DNA of 64,000 nucleotides. Source: an uncultured Dorea sp. (GTDB lineage Bacteria; Bacillota; Clostridia; Lachnospirales; Lachnospiraceae). The notes under the pieces are model-generated. The model was not told the origin of the DNA and did not search any database. It was given only the letters and a program-made list of their open reading frames with translations. This document shows, piece by piece, positions 17,336 to 24,821 of the stretch. Each line of letters starts with the position of its first letter. Position 1 is the stretch's first letter. The stretch covers positions 29,058 to 93,057 of the forward strand of contig CAJUBG010000004.1 of assembly GCA_910584575.1 (NCBI GenBank). Reading direction: 5' to 3'. Made by a program: the position numbers and the translations under genes.

Positions 17336-18009
17336 ATTAATCCTCTCTTAAATGCACATTCAAAAGCTTCTGCATAATTACAGCCGGCTTGGGCTCCACG
17401 ATACGCGGCTAAACCTTTCAAAGCTTCTTTTGAGCGTGGATGAGGATACGGATTCATAACTCCCTTATATGCAGAAAGAGCCTTAATTTTAATCACAACA
17501 CCCTCCTTGCCAATCTCTACAAAATAATTTGGTGCAAAGCGATTAGCAGATGTATCGAACGACCATTCGGTAGAAGATGGCACTTCCATATAGAGAAGCT
17601 CTTTAAGAGTCGGAATATTCTCTCTCCTTTGGAATAAACGGCATGCAGCCTGGACAGCATAAGAAGTCATTACATGATCGTTATTTGTATCCGACGAGTG
17701 ATGGGTGATGATAGCTTCCGCATTCCAATCCTCGATACACTTTTCAATAAATTGAACTAATTCTAAATGAGAGACTGTGTTCATCTTAATATTTGGGAAA
17801 TTCGCATGAAAAGTTTTTTCCACACCCAAAAGTGATAATGCTTCATCTTCATCAGCCGATAATGAGCAAGACAAATTTCTTCTTGCAGCCGCCTGAGAGA
17901 CCATAATTGCTACTGCGACTTTATGACCGTTATCTATCAATTTATGTATTGTCGCGCCAGCGCCTAAAACTTCATCATCTGGATGAGCTACGACTACTAA
18001 ATAATTCAT
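17332..18009 (-). CDS. PIG-L/LmbE family N-deacetylase
   Basis: From the ATG at 18009, which has GGGAGG nine bases upstream, the protein starts MNYLVVVAHPDDEVLGAG. AHPDDE is the zinc-binding signature of PIG-L deacetylases. A second zinc histidine region is seen at ITHHSSDTNNDH. The family removes N-acetyl groups from GlcNAc-type sugars. It is the first metabolic gene of the capsule operon, right behind the antiterminator genes and the terminator at 18074-18097, and just ahead of the initiating transferase. It could de-acetylate the first lipid-linked or UDP-linked sugar. Confidence 0.85.
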   Translation of the reverse strand: MNYLVVVAHPDDEVLGAGATIHKLIDNGHKVAVAIMVSQAAARRNLSCSLSADEDEALSLLGVEKTFHANFPNIKMNTVSHLELVQFIEKCIEDWNAEAIITHHSSDTNNDHVMTSYAVQAACRLFQRRENIPTLKELLYMEVPSSTEWSFDTSANRFAPNYFVEIGKEGVVIKIKALSAYKGVMNPYPHPRSKEALKGLAAYRGAQAGCNYAEAFECAFKRGLI

Positions 18010-18073
18010 AAATACTTTCCTCCCACCCCTTAAAGCTTCCTGCAATTAATTTAACAATAAAAAATTTTCCACA

Positions 18074-18097
18074 AAAATAAGAAGGTCTCCCTTCTTA
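18074..18097 (-). terminator. Intrinsic terminator between loaP-like gene and capsule genes
   Basis: Arms 18078-18085 and 18090-18097 form an 8-bp perfect stem (TAAGAAGG/CCTTCTTA) with a 4-base loop, followed in the transcription direction by a U-rich run. The upstream antiterminator's stop codon lies inside the stem. A terminator here would cut the operon off from its own regulator gene unless LoaP-modified polymerase reads through, as described for LoaP-controlled operons. Confidence 0.75.
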
Positions 18098-18616
18098 CCC
18101 AACTTCTCTATCTTCCTTAAGCTTAATTCCCAGATAAATCTTTCTCTTTTCTCCTAGGAATTCCTGCTCAACACAGACATATCGCTTACGAAGTCTCTGC
18201 CTTACAACATGCCTCAGATACACTCCTACTGCTCCTTCCGCATTAATAATCGTCCCTTCTCCATCCACTTCTACCAGAGAACGCTTCACCACATGATCTT
18301 CATCTTGTACGTTTTTCAAAAACAGTTCTTCTTCCTTCGATACACTGAAAAATGTATCCTCCTGATCATTCAGTAGTTTTGTAAGCCTGGGGACACGTTT
18401 TAACTCAAAAAAAAGTTTTTTTGGTTCTTCTGTCACCACAAAGATATATGCAGGAAATAAAGGACGGAGAAATATTTCATATTCATTTCCTATTTTTCTG
18501 ACACATTCTCTATTCATACAGAAACATTCATCATAATATTTCTTTGGAATCATCTTTTCGATCAACTCTACCAGTTTACATTCGCCACCGGTCTGAGTTT
18601 GAATTACATACCACAT
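18095..18616 (-). CDS. LoaP-type NusG-paralog transcription antiterminator
   Basis: The 173-residue protein starts MWYVIQTQTGGE, the NGN-domain opening of NusG, and has FLRPLFPAYIFV, the surface that binds the RNA-polymerase clamp. A short KOW region follows (GAVGVYLRHVVRQRLRKRY). Specialised NusG paralogs of this length at the head of polysaccharide operons in Clostridia are LoaP antiterminators, which ride with RNA polymerase and prevent termination in the long operon. AGAGGTGATG precedes the start. A short hairpin sits directly upstream in the leader. The housekeeping nusG is not expected here because secE and ribosomal-protein genes are absent. Confidence 0.85.
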   Translation of the reverse strand: MWYVIQTQTGGECKLVELIEKMIPKKYYDECFCMNRECVRKIGNEYEIFLRPLFPAYIFVVTEEPKKLFFELKRVPRLTKLLNDQEDTFFSVSKEEELFLKNVQDEDHVVKRSLVEVDGEGTIINAEGAVGVYLRHVVRQRLRKRYVCVEQEFLGEKRKIYLGIKLKEDREVG

Positions 18617-18786
18617 ATCATCACCTCTTTATACCTAAAAATAGGGTATGCTTCGCCATATTCACAGCTTTAAAAGCTCTGAACCCTTAATTTTTTACCT
18701 ATCATTATTACAGACCCCCACCAAATCATGGCACTGACCACAACTCGGTTTTCTGGCTCTGTTTTTCTAAATATTTTTTAGTATTC
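18617..18786 (-). promoter_or_regulatory. Leader between the two antiterminator genes, with hairpins
   Basis: The 170 bases hold two inverted repeats in the transcription direction: one around AGCTTTTAAAGCT with extended TTCA/TGAA ends, and one ATACC...GGTAT immediately before the ribosome-binding site. LoaP proteins are known to bind RNA hairpins in leaders, so these are candidate recognition elements. I saw no convincing promoter here. Confidence 0.35.
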
Positions 18787-19293
18787 CTAACTTTTTTCTA
18801 CAATTTCAAGTCCTGCAAATATACTTCCTGAGGCAGAACTTTCTGGCACCTCTAGCCGCGCCAGACGTTTATGCCTGTCAATCCGGCTGATTCTTCCCTC
18901 CATTCCGCACAAAGGACCTTCTGTAATTCGGGTAACACCATTCGTAATTACTCCCTTTGACATTCTCAGATGGTGATCATGTCCGCATAAAGACTGTAAG
19001 AATGTTTCCTCCCTCTTTTGCACATGGAGAAGTGCCCCAGACTCCTTGAGTAGTTCTGCACCTCCTCCATATTGCATTATCTCCCCTTCCAGTGCTTCTT
19101 CGTCATCGCTCTCCAGAAACACGTAATCCGGAAACATCAACTTTTTTTCCATACGCCACTCACCTTGAAACTTACGCATTCTGTCATAAGTAAAAATAAA
19201 CACGTCTTTCAAGGTTGTTTTTGATAAATTTCTTCTGCATGTATCCAGGATTTTCCATTCTTTTTGCTTTGGACAATGAAGTAGATACCAGAT
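18787..19293 (-). CDS. Second NusG/LoaP-type antiterminator, apparent non-AUG start
   Basis: The frame encodes a NusG-like protein: WYLLHCPKQKEWK at the N-terminus, KLMFPDYVFLE at the clamp-binding surface, and a C-terminal KOW-like GPLCGMEGRISRIDRHKR. No ATG, GTG or TTG precedes the tryptophan. By homology to the paralog (MWYVIQ) the start should be the ATC at 19291-19293, with AAGAAGGG placed as a ribosome-binding site; the nearest ordinary start is a TTG at 19210-19212, which would delete much of the NGN domain. Either translation starts at ATC/ATT, or a G-to-C change has crippled the start. At 168 residues it matches its neighbour in length. It is the first gene after the invertible promoter. 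Confidence 0.65.
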   Translation of the reverse strand: MWYLLHCPKQKEWKILDTCRRNLSKTTLKDVFIFTYDRMRKFQGEWRMEKKLMFPDYVFLESDDEEALEGEIMQYGGGAELLKESGALLHVQKREETFLQSLCGHDHHLRMSKGVITNGVTRITEGPLCGMEGRISRIDRHKRLARLEVPESSASGSIFAGLEIVEKS

Positions 19294-19306
19294 AATAATC
19301 CCTTCT

Positions 19307-19540
19307 TTCGTAGAGTAAACTACTCTGCGAATTTTTTTAGATAGATCTAATCCAAAAATACAGACAATATATCTATATATATTAAAAAGTTTGAATTTTT
19401 CTCTGCTATTTTTTTGAAGTTTCTTGTAAATTATGCCAAAAAGGATATAAAAGAGATTTAGGTATTGAATTATTTATTTTAGATGGTTATAATAGATATG
19501 CTGTTTAAAGAAAAATTCGCAGAATAGTTTACTCTGCGAA
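19307..19540. repeat. Inverted-repeat-flanked segment, candidate invertible promoter
   Basis: A 30-bp repeat at 19307-19336 recurs in inverted orientation at 19511-19540 with 28 of 30 matches. Each copy is itself an imperfect palindrome with an asymmetric 3-base centre (AAC on the left, GTT on the right), so orientation can be told. The 174 bases between carry one consensus promoter. This is the architecture of recombinase-driven promoter inversions that phase-vary capsules. No recombinase gene is in the window. The simpler alternative, two copies of a terminator, is treated in the findings. Confidence 0.7.
19465..19493 (+). promoter_or_regulatory. Consensus sigma-70 promoter inside the invertible segment
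   Basis: TTGAAT at 19465-19470, a 17-base spacer and TATAAT at 19488-19493 form a near-perfect promoter. It points away from the capsule operon, towards the 3' end of the convergent hydroxysteroid dehydrogenase gene. Inversion would place it about 18 bases from the left repeat, driving the antiterminator genes. Confidence 0.75.
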
Positions 19541-19548
19541 TTTTTTTA
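19511..19548 (+). terminator. Bidirectional-looking hairpin with T-run over right repeat
   Basis: Thirteen perfectly paired bases (AAAAATTCGCAGA with TCTGCGAATTTTT) close a 9-base loop, and a run of seven T follows on the plus strand outside the repeat. In the present orientation it would end transcripts from the promoter at 19465-19493 after about 50 bases. The same stem read from the left repeat on the minus strand is followed by AAAGAAGGG, not by a U-run. Confidence 0.7.
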
Positions 19549-19613
19549 CTGTGTAGACATACCACACCTTATATATAATGTTTTCAGTTCATAAATCTTC
19601 ACAAAATATCGAG

Positions 19614-20411
19614 TTACCTACGCTCAGCGCTCTCCACCAAATCTCCAAACACCGGTGTCGCAAGTCCGAACCCGCCTGCAACCGTCATAATCTGCCCCGT
19701 CGTAAACGCCGAATCATCACTTGCAAAATATACAACCGCCGCCGCAATCTCCTCCGGCAGACCCATTCTGCGAATCGGCGTATGCTTAAGGAACAAATCC
19801 CTGAAATTATCCGTCAGATTATTCTGAACCGCATCCGTCGCCGTCATTCCCGGCAGCACCGCATTACAGCGGATATTGTGGCGCGCCTCGTGAACGGCTG
19901 TCAGCTTCGTCATATAATTAATCGCCGCCTTGCTGGTTCCATAAGCAACCTGTGAGATATCCGGCACCTGTCCGCCTACGGAGGAAATATTGATAATGCT
20001 TCCGCCGCCTGTCTCTGCCATATGCTTAACCGCCGCCTGAGACGCAATAAATACACTCTTTAAATTAATATTCACGGTATTGATAAATACCTCAACATCC
20101 GTATGTGCAAGATCCAGATCCTCTCTCGGATTAGAAGTACCGAAGTTATTAACCAGAACATCGATACGTCCCTCTTTTTCCACCACTTCCTCCACCATAG
20201 TAGAGAAGGTTTCTTCCTTTGTCGCATCGTTGTATACGTATTTTACGTTTCCGCCCTCCGCATTCAACTCGTCTGCAACTGATTTTGCAAGCTCAAGATT
20301 CCTTGCCGCCATGTAAACCGTTGCGCCTTCTTTCGCACATGCCTTCACCGTTGCAAGTCCAATTCCCCTAGTTGACGCTGTAATTAATACTACTTTACCT
20401 TTTAATCTCAT
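19614..20411 (-). CDS. hdhA: 7-alpha-hydroxysteroid dehydrogenase (NADP-type SDR)
   Basis: This classical 265-residue SDR has the cofactor loop TASTRGIG, NNFG (the NNAG-like block), catalytic Ser in INISSVGG and Tyr-x3-Lys in AYGTSK. MAARN after the second strand supports NADP preference. Blocks such as DISQVAYGTSKAAINY, NIRCNAVLPGMTATDAV and GGFGLATPVFGDL agree with clostridial 7-alpha-HSDHs as I remember them. Such enzymes oxidise the 7-alpha hydroxyl of cholic and chenodeoxycholic acids reversibly. It is a single gene with its own promoter and a 110-base leader. Another SDR specificity cannot be fully excluded without alignment. Confidence 0.8.
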   Translation of the reverse strand: MRLKGKVVLITASTRGIGLATVKACAKEGATVYMAARNLELAKSVADELNAEGGNVKYVYNDATKEETFSTMVEEVVEKEGRIDVLVNNFGTSNPREDLDLAHTDVEVFINTVNINLKSVFIASQAAVKHMAETGGGSIINISSVGGQVPDISQVAYGTSKAAINYMTKLTAVHEARHNIRCNAVLPGMTATDAVQNNLTDNFRDLFLKHTPIRRMGLPEEIAAAVVYFASDDSAFTTGQIMTVAGGFGLATPVFGDLVESAERR

Positions 20412-20530
20412 ACATGAACCTCCTGTAAACTTTTTTGCGGCTTCTAAGCCTTCTTCCGCACATCATCTTTTGACTTACTCCTATGTGGCAGCTATCCGCC
20501 CATCACCTCAGAGCTGTCCTGTTCATGTAT
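20412..20530 (-). promoter_or_regulatory. Structured 5' leader of the hydroxysteroid dehydrogenase gene
   Basis: The roughly 115-base leader contains a bulged stem GG-CAGCT/AGCTG-CC and a second hairpin centred on GGCTTAGAAGCC near the ribosome-binding site AGGAGG. I could not match it to a riboswitch class I know. A seven-codon open frame begins near its 5' end. Confidence 0.3.
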
Positions 20531-20559
20531 ATTCTATCCTCTTTCTCCAAATTAATCAA
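20531..20559 (-). promoter_or_regulatory. Promoter of the hydroxysteroid dehydrogenase gene
   Basis: Read on the minus strand, TTGATT (20554-20559), a 17-base spacer and TAGAAT (20531-20536) make a good sigma-70 promoter. Transcription would begin near 20524. Confidence 0.65.
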
Positions 20560-20637
20560 TAATATTGGAACAAATGCAGGATTTTGCGGTAATTTGTCTG
20601 ATAAATAGAAAGACTTTACTCCCCATATGTCAACAGC

Positions 20638-22632
20638 CTATTTGCTCAGCTCTCGGTAATGCCCTTCCTTCTCATACTCCGTCGTAAACCCGTCGTCCTC
20701 ATAGAGCACATACTTCGCACCCGCAAAGCCAATCATTTCCGGACGCGTAGTATCCAACTCCTCCACACATTTCGCAGCCTTCACCAAAGGAATACATCTT
20801 TCCTGCCTGATAAACAACGGAACCTCGTCAAGAGCTACCTCCACAAAATGATGCCCCTTCTCCAGAATTTCTTCCGTATACTGCCCTTCCTTCGTGAACT
20901 TCACCAGCATCATTCTCTCCGGCAGATAGACATACCGTCCCTTTGCATTCTGGGTATACACAGGCGCAATCATCGCCTCGTCTCCAAGCATTACCTGATC
21001 CTCCACATTTGCCGCAAAAGAGTCCTTTGGATAAACAAACGCCAAGGGTTTGAAATAAAGCTCATCATTTAACGCCGCCTTCATATACTCGCTGTACAGA
21101 TAAGGAATTAACCGATACCTTGTCTCAATGATACCCCGGAAATCCTCCACACCCTCAAACTGGTACGCCTCCTGGTCCCTGGTTCCCATTGCCGCATGAT
21201 TACGCATAAGCGGTGTAAACACCCCAAGAGCCATCCACCGAAGCACCAAATCTCTGGTAGCATCCGCATCAAACCCACCCAAATCTGCGCCTGCGTACAG
21301 GAAGCCGCACATGTTCAGCGACGGCATCATTTTCAGATTCAACAGGATATGAGACCACCAGGACTTATTGTCCCCTGTCCAGATTCCGCCGTAGCGGTGC
21401 ATCCCCACATAAGATGAACGCGAGAACAGCAGAAGCCTTTTATTTGGGGCAATCTCCTTAAAAGCCTCCCCTGCCGCCCTGGTCATATTATAGCCATAAA
21501 GGTTATGCACCTTGTCATGGCGTATCCGTTTCCCATCCACACAATGATAAAACCGGCTGTAATCTGCCGGAGAATTGGAAATGCCCGTTACCTTTTCCAA
21601 TTCCTCCATAGGAAGCCTCTCCACATCCTCCCCCGCATACTTGCGAAGGGTGGCAAGCAGCTCGTCCATGCCTTCGCGGGAATAGAAAATCGCCGGCTCA
21701 TTCATATCATTCCAGAAGCCCTCTATCCCCTGCTCGATTAAGAGCCGGTACTTACCGCCAAACCATCTACGCGCATCCTGATTGAGCACATCCGGAAAAT
21801 GTGTATCGCCAGGCCATACAGCCGCCACAAATTCGCTGCCATCCTCCCGTTTACAGAAATAGCCCTTCTCCACGCCCTCGTCGTACACCGGATAGCCCTT
21901 CTCCACCTTCACGCCTGCGTCAATAATCGGAACCATGCGGATTCCATTTTTGCGCATCCCCTGTACAAACCCAGGAAAATCGGGGAAATTTTCTTTATTT
22001 ACGGTAAAATCCTTATAATCCTCCATATAGTCAATATCCATGTAAATCATGTCAATGGGGATGTCGTTCCTTCGGTAACCCTCCGCGACTTTGAGGAAAT
22101 CCTCTCTCGTCCTATATCCCCAACGGCTCTGCCCGAACCCGAAGGCAAACTTCGGCGGGATATAGCTTCTGCCAATCATCTTGCGGAACTGCTTCACAAT
22201 GTCATAGGCCGAGTCTCCCTCAATCACATAAAGGTACAAATCTGCCGCCTCACAGCTCACCTTAAGAAGCTCTGACCTTGTATATCCAATATCAAATGTA
22301 AGCTTTGCCGGATAATCAAAGAACAATCCGAAATTCTTATCCCCAGATACCACGATAAAATTGTGCGCGCCATACAGGGAACGCTTATCCTCCGTGTGGT
22401 TGGGCTGATCCGTACAATTACTGATATAGCAGTATCCCCTCTTATTCAGCCCTCTGTTCGCCTCGCCCAGGCCATAGACAATATCCTCCTCTGCCATCTT
22501 ATAAGAAAATGTAAAACCGTCCTTTAAAGAAACCTGTCCCATTTCAAGAGCTTCCTGTCCCCTCTCTGCCGCCATCTCCGTAACGACAGCTTCCGTTTCA
22601 AAGGGTTCTCCATACACATATTTTCGTATCAT
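20638..22632 (-). CDS. Glycoside hydrolase family 31 alpha-glycosidase
   Basis: The 664-residue protein has no signal peptide, so it acts in the cytoplasm. The GH31 barrel begins near residue 160 (FGFGQSRWGY). FWNDMNEP holds the nucleophile Asp309, and GIWTGDN holds the likely acid/base Asp421. A beta-sandwich N-domain contains the usual YGLGE block (about 53-57). GH31 enzymes hydrolyse alpha-glucosides, isomalto-type sugars or alpha-xylosides; the exact substrate cannot be set from the visible motifs. A good GGAGG site precedes the ATG. It stands alone, without sugar transporter genes beside it. Confidence 0.9.
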   Translation of the reverse strand: MIRKYVYGEPFETEAVVTEMAAERGQEALEMGQVSLKDGFTFSYKMAEEDIVYGLGEANRGLNKRGYCYISNCTDQPNHTEDKRSLYGAHNFIVVSGDKNFGLFFDYPAKLTFDIGYTRSELLKVSCEAADLYLYVIEGDSAYDIVKQFRKMIGRSYIPPKFAFGFGQSRWGYRTREDFLKVAEGYRRNDIPIDMIYMDIDYMEDYKDFTVNKENFPDFPGFVQGMRKNGIRMVPIIDAGVKVEKGYPVYDEGVEKGYFCKREDGSEFVAAVWPGDTHFPDVLNQDARRWFGGKYRLLIEQGIEGFWNDMNEPAIFYSREGMDELLATLRKYAGEDVERLPMEELEKVTGISNSPADYSRFYHCVDGKRIRHDKVHNLYGYNMTRAAGEAFKEIAPNKRLLLFSRSSYVGMHRYGGIWTGDNKSWWSHILLNLKMMPSLNMCGFLYAGADLGGFDADATRDLVLRWMALGVFTPLMRNHAAMGTRDQEAYQFEGVEDFRGIIETRYRLIPYLYSEYMKAALNDELYFKPLAFVYPKDSFAANVEDQVMLGDEAMIAPVYTQNAKGRYVYLPERMMLVKFTKEGQYTEEILEKGHHFVEVALDEVPLFIRQERCIPLVKAAKCVEELDTTRPEMIGFAGAKYVLYEDDGFTTEYEKEGHYRELSK

Positions 22633-22736
22633 ACCTTGCCTGCCTCCTTGTTCCCATCTTTTGGACTCTATTATATTATAATTTCCCCATACTTTCTAAC
22701 GCTATCCATACAATAAACGATACTTTTTTGACTTTT

Positions 22737-23651
22737 TTACGCTTGTTCTGCCCCGTTCGCCTTCTCCGGTAGCTGCGCCAGGATAATGGCCGCAAACATC
22801 AGCACACATCCCAGAGACTCCCGCATAGAAAGCCGTTCTCCCAACACAACCCATCCTGCTAGCACAGAGAAACAGGACTCAAGGCTTAAGATCAACGACG
22901 CAATCGCCGGATTCATATTTTTCTGGCCGATAATCTGCAAAGTATACGCCACGCCGCAGGAAAGCACTCCCGCATACAAAAGAGGCATCCATCCGGCTGC
23001 CATTGCCCCTATTTTGGGCGTCTCCAACAAAAGCATAAAGGGCAGGGACGCAATCCCGCAAACAAAGAACTGGATACAGGACATCTTAACCCCGTCTACC
23101 TTGGGTGAAAAATAGTCAATCACAAGAATATGTACGGAAAATACCAACGCGCAGACAAAGATTAGCAAATCCCCTTTTCCAACGGTAAATTTCTCCGTCA
23201 TACACAGAAAATACAAACCGGCAAGAGCCATGACAACCGCCGCCCACACCTTAACCCCTGTCTTTTTCTTAAGAAATATACCAAGCACAGGGACAATCAC
23301 AATATAGCAGGCGGTTATAAATCCCGCCTTTCCCGCCGTGGTATACTGGATTCCCACCTGCTGAAGGCTGCTGGCAGCAAACAAAAGCAACCCGCAGGCA
23401 ATCCCGCCAAACACCAGATTCTTTCTGTCCTCACGGATATTCCCGCCGCCGGCTTTGCTTTCTCCATTGCCCTTTTTATTCAACATCTTAAGAAGCGCAA
23501 TACACGGAAGCAGCGCCACTCCTCCAATCAGGCTTCTGACTCCGTTGAAGGTAAATGGCTCTAGATAATCCATTCCCACACTCTGAGCCACAAACGCCGT
23601 TCCCCAGATAAATGCGGTCAATACCAATATCAATGCATTCTTTGTTTTCAT
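22737..23651 (-). CDS. EamA/DMT-family membrane transporter
   Basis: The product has ten hydrophobic helices in two repeated halves, the EamA layout, with the family start FIWGTAFVAQSVGMDYLEPF. I start at the ATG 23651 (MKTKNALIL), which has GAGGTGG nine bases upstream; a longer frame adds a charged, non-hydrophobic leader. The second repeat includes LSCGVAYTLQIIGQ and LSLESCFSVLAGWVVLGE. Substrates of the family include amino acids and other metabolites; none can be assigned here. It is divergent from the YwaF-like gene. Confidence 0.85.
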   Translation of the reverse strand: MKTKNALILVLTAFIWGTAFVAQSVGMDYLEPFTFNGVRSLIGGVALLPCIALLKMLNKKGNGESKAGGGNIREDRKNLVFGGIACGLLLFAASSLQQVGIQYTTAGKAGFITACYIVIVPVLGIFLKKKTGVKVWAAVVMALAGLYFLCMTEKFTVGKGDLLIFVCALVFSVHILVIDYFSPKVDGVKMSCIQFFVCGIASLPFMLLLETPKIGAMAAGWMPLLYAGVLSCGVAYTLQIIGQKNMNPAIASLILSLESCFSVLAGWVVLGERLSMRESLGCVLMFAAIILAQLPEKANGAEQA

Positions 23652-23698
23652 TTTCTCATACCACCTCACAAAATTCTTGAGAGCCGCCACAGTTATCC

Positions 23699-23728
23699 TT
23701 GACAGTCCCCTAACACAAGCCTTACTAT
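23699..23728 (+). promoter_or_regulatory. Probable promoter of the YwaF-like gene
   Basis: TTGACA (23699-23704), an 18-base spacer and TACTAT (23723-23728) precede the plus-strand gene at 23770. The -10 element is imperfect. Confidence 0.4.
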
Positions 23729-23769
23729 TATAGCATACCTTAAATCATCTGTCATCATGGGAGATTCGC

Positions 23770-24429
23770 ATGAAAAAGCATAGCATAGAATGTAAAAATT
23801 TTCTATTTTACTGTGGTTTATTGATGTTTCTAAGCGAGCTATGGAAACAATACTGTCTCACTTACACCCTAAATCACGGCTCATATAACTGGTGGTATTT
23901 CCCCTTTCAGTTGTGCAGTATTCCAATGTACATCTGCCTTATGTTTCCAATTATAACTTCAGAACGGCTCTTAAGCCTGATGCTGACATTCCTCATGGAT
24001 TTCGGGCTGTTGGGCGGAATCTTTACATTTTTTGATACCACCGGCCTGTATTATGGTTACGCCCCGCTGACCATTCATTCCTTTGGATGGCACATCCTTC
24101 TGATTATCATTGGGATTTACGCAGGGCGCACAGGCAGGGCGGACATATCCAAAAAGGGCTTTGCCAAAACCTCAGGCTTCTTCTTTGCCTGCTGCCTGCT
24201 TGCAACATTTTTTAACCTGGTTTTCCATCCATACGGGAAAATCAATATGTTCTATATCAGCCCCTACTACCAGATGGGGCAGATCGTATATCGGGATATT
24301 GCAGAAATGTTCGGAAATGCCTTTGGAATTGTATCCTACCTTTTATCTATTCTTATTGGGGCAGGGCTTCTCCACCTGTTTTGGACACGCTATGGCGCAC
24401 ACGCCCACAATCGTCAGGAATCTACTTGA
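23770..24429 (+). CDS. YwaF/TMEM164-like integral membrane protein
   Basis: This 219-residue protein has about seven hydrophobic segments and matches the small YwaF-type family (TIGR02206-like): HGSYNWWYFPFQLCSIPMYI early, APLTIHSFGWHILLI mid, and MFYISPYYQMGQIVY later. It has no known catalytic residues and its role is unknown. A small hypothetical gene follows 44 bases downstream on the same strand, so the two may be co-transcribed. Confidence 0.6.
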   Translation: MKKHSIECKNFLFYCGLLMFLSELWKQYCLTYTLNHGSYNWWYFPFQLCSIPMYICLMFPIITSERLLSLMLTFLMDFGLLGGIFTFFDTTGLYYGYAPLTIHSFGWHILLIIIGIYAGRTGRADISKKGFAKTSGFFFACCLLATFFNLVFHPYGKINMFYISPYYQMGQIVYRDIAEMFGNAFGIVSYLLSILIGAGLLHLFWTRYGAHAHNRQEST

Positions 24430-24473
24430 ATCTGATACAAAAGATTTGTATAATGAAAAATGGAGGTGCTATT

Positions 24474-24821
24474 ATGCTAACAGAACAACTATTAAAATCC
24501 CCAGGGTTCTTATACCAGATTGGCCCTGCTTTTTACTATCTTGGCAAATGGATTTGTCGGGAATGTACGGAATTGGACGCCACTGACTGCGTCGCCATGT
24601 ACCAGATGTGCCGCGGCGGGCATGAGGAGCCTGACACCGCAATGTATTTCAGCAAACTGCGGGCATACAGCGACTTTGCCCTGGAGGTTCCCTGCAATCC
24701 GGCAAAGACAAAGGCTGATATGACTGCACTGATTGACAGCCTTTCCGAATCAGCCCTTGCCTCGCTTACCGCACAGTTTCAGCATTTTCAGGAGGATTAC
24801 CGGAAATACAGCGCGCTATAA
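24474..24821 (+). CDS. Small hypothetical protein
   Basis: The ATG at 24474 is preceded by TGGAGGTGC, a clear ribosome-binding site, which settles the start over longer frames. The 115-residue product is soluble, contains four cysteines in the first half (ICRECTELDATDCVAMYQMC) and ends in a helical, charged region. I do not recognise a family. It follows the YwaF-like gene and its last six bases overlap the end of the convergent YitT gene. Confidence 0.65.
   Translation: MLTEQLLKSPGFLYQIGPAFYYLGKWICRECTELDATDCVAMYQMCRGGHEEPDTAMYFSKLRAYSDFALEVPCNPAKTKADMTALIDSLSESALASLTAQFQHFQEDYRKYSAL

Noticed and set aside
18095..19293. One of the antiterminators as the housekeeping nusG
   Set aside because: secE, rplK and rplA are not nearby, and both genes head a polysaccharide operon, as LoaP genes do.
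19307..19548. The two hairpins simply being two ordinary terminators
   Set aside because: Not excluded, but the two copies match better as inverted repeats (28/30) than as direct repeats, have opposite asymmetric centres, and flank the only good promoter in the gap. Only the right copy has a T-run outside in the right direction. I therefore favour an invertible segment.
20412..20530. Leader of the hydroxysteroid dehydrogenase gene as a known riboswitch
   Set aside because: I compared it with the cores I remember for TPP, SAM, glycine, cobalamin, ZTP, tetrahydrofolate, c-di-GMP, guanidine and fluoride riboswitches and found no match. It is kept only as an unidentified structured leader.
23770..24821. 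Overlapping plus-strand frames at 24110-24586, 24381 and 24733-24951
   Set aside because: They are out of frame with, or extend upstream of, two genes with good ribosome-binding sites, and the translated sequences look like frame shadows.
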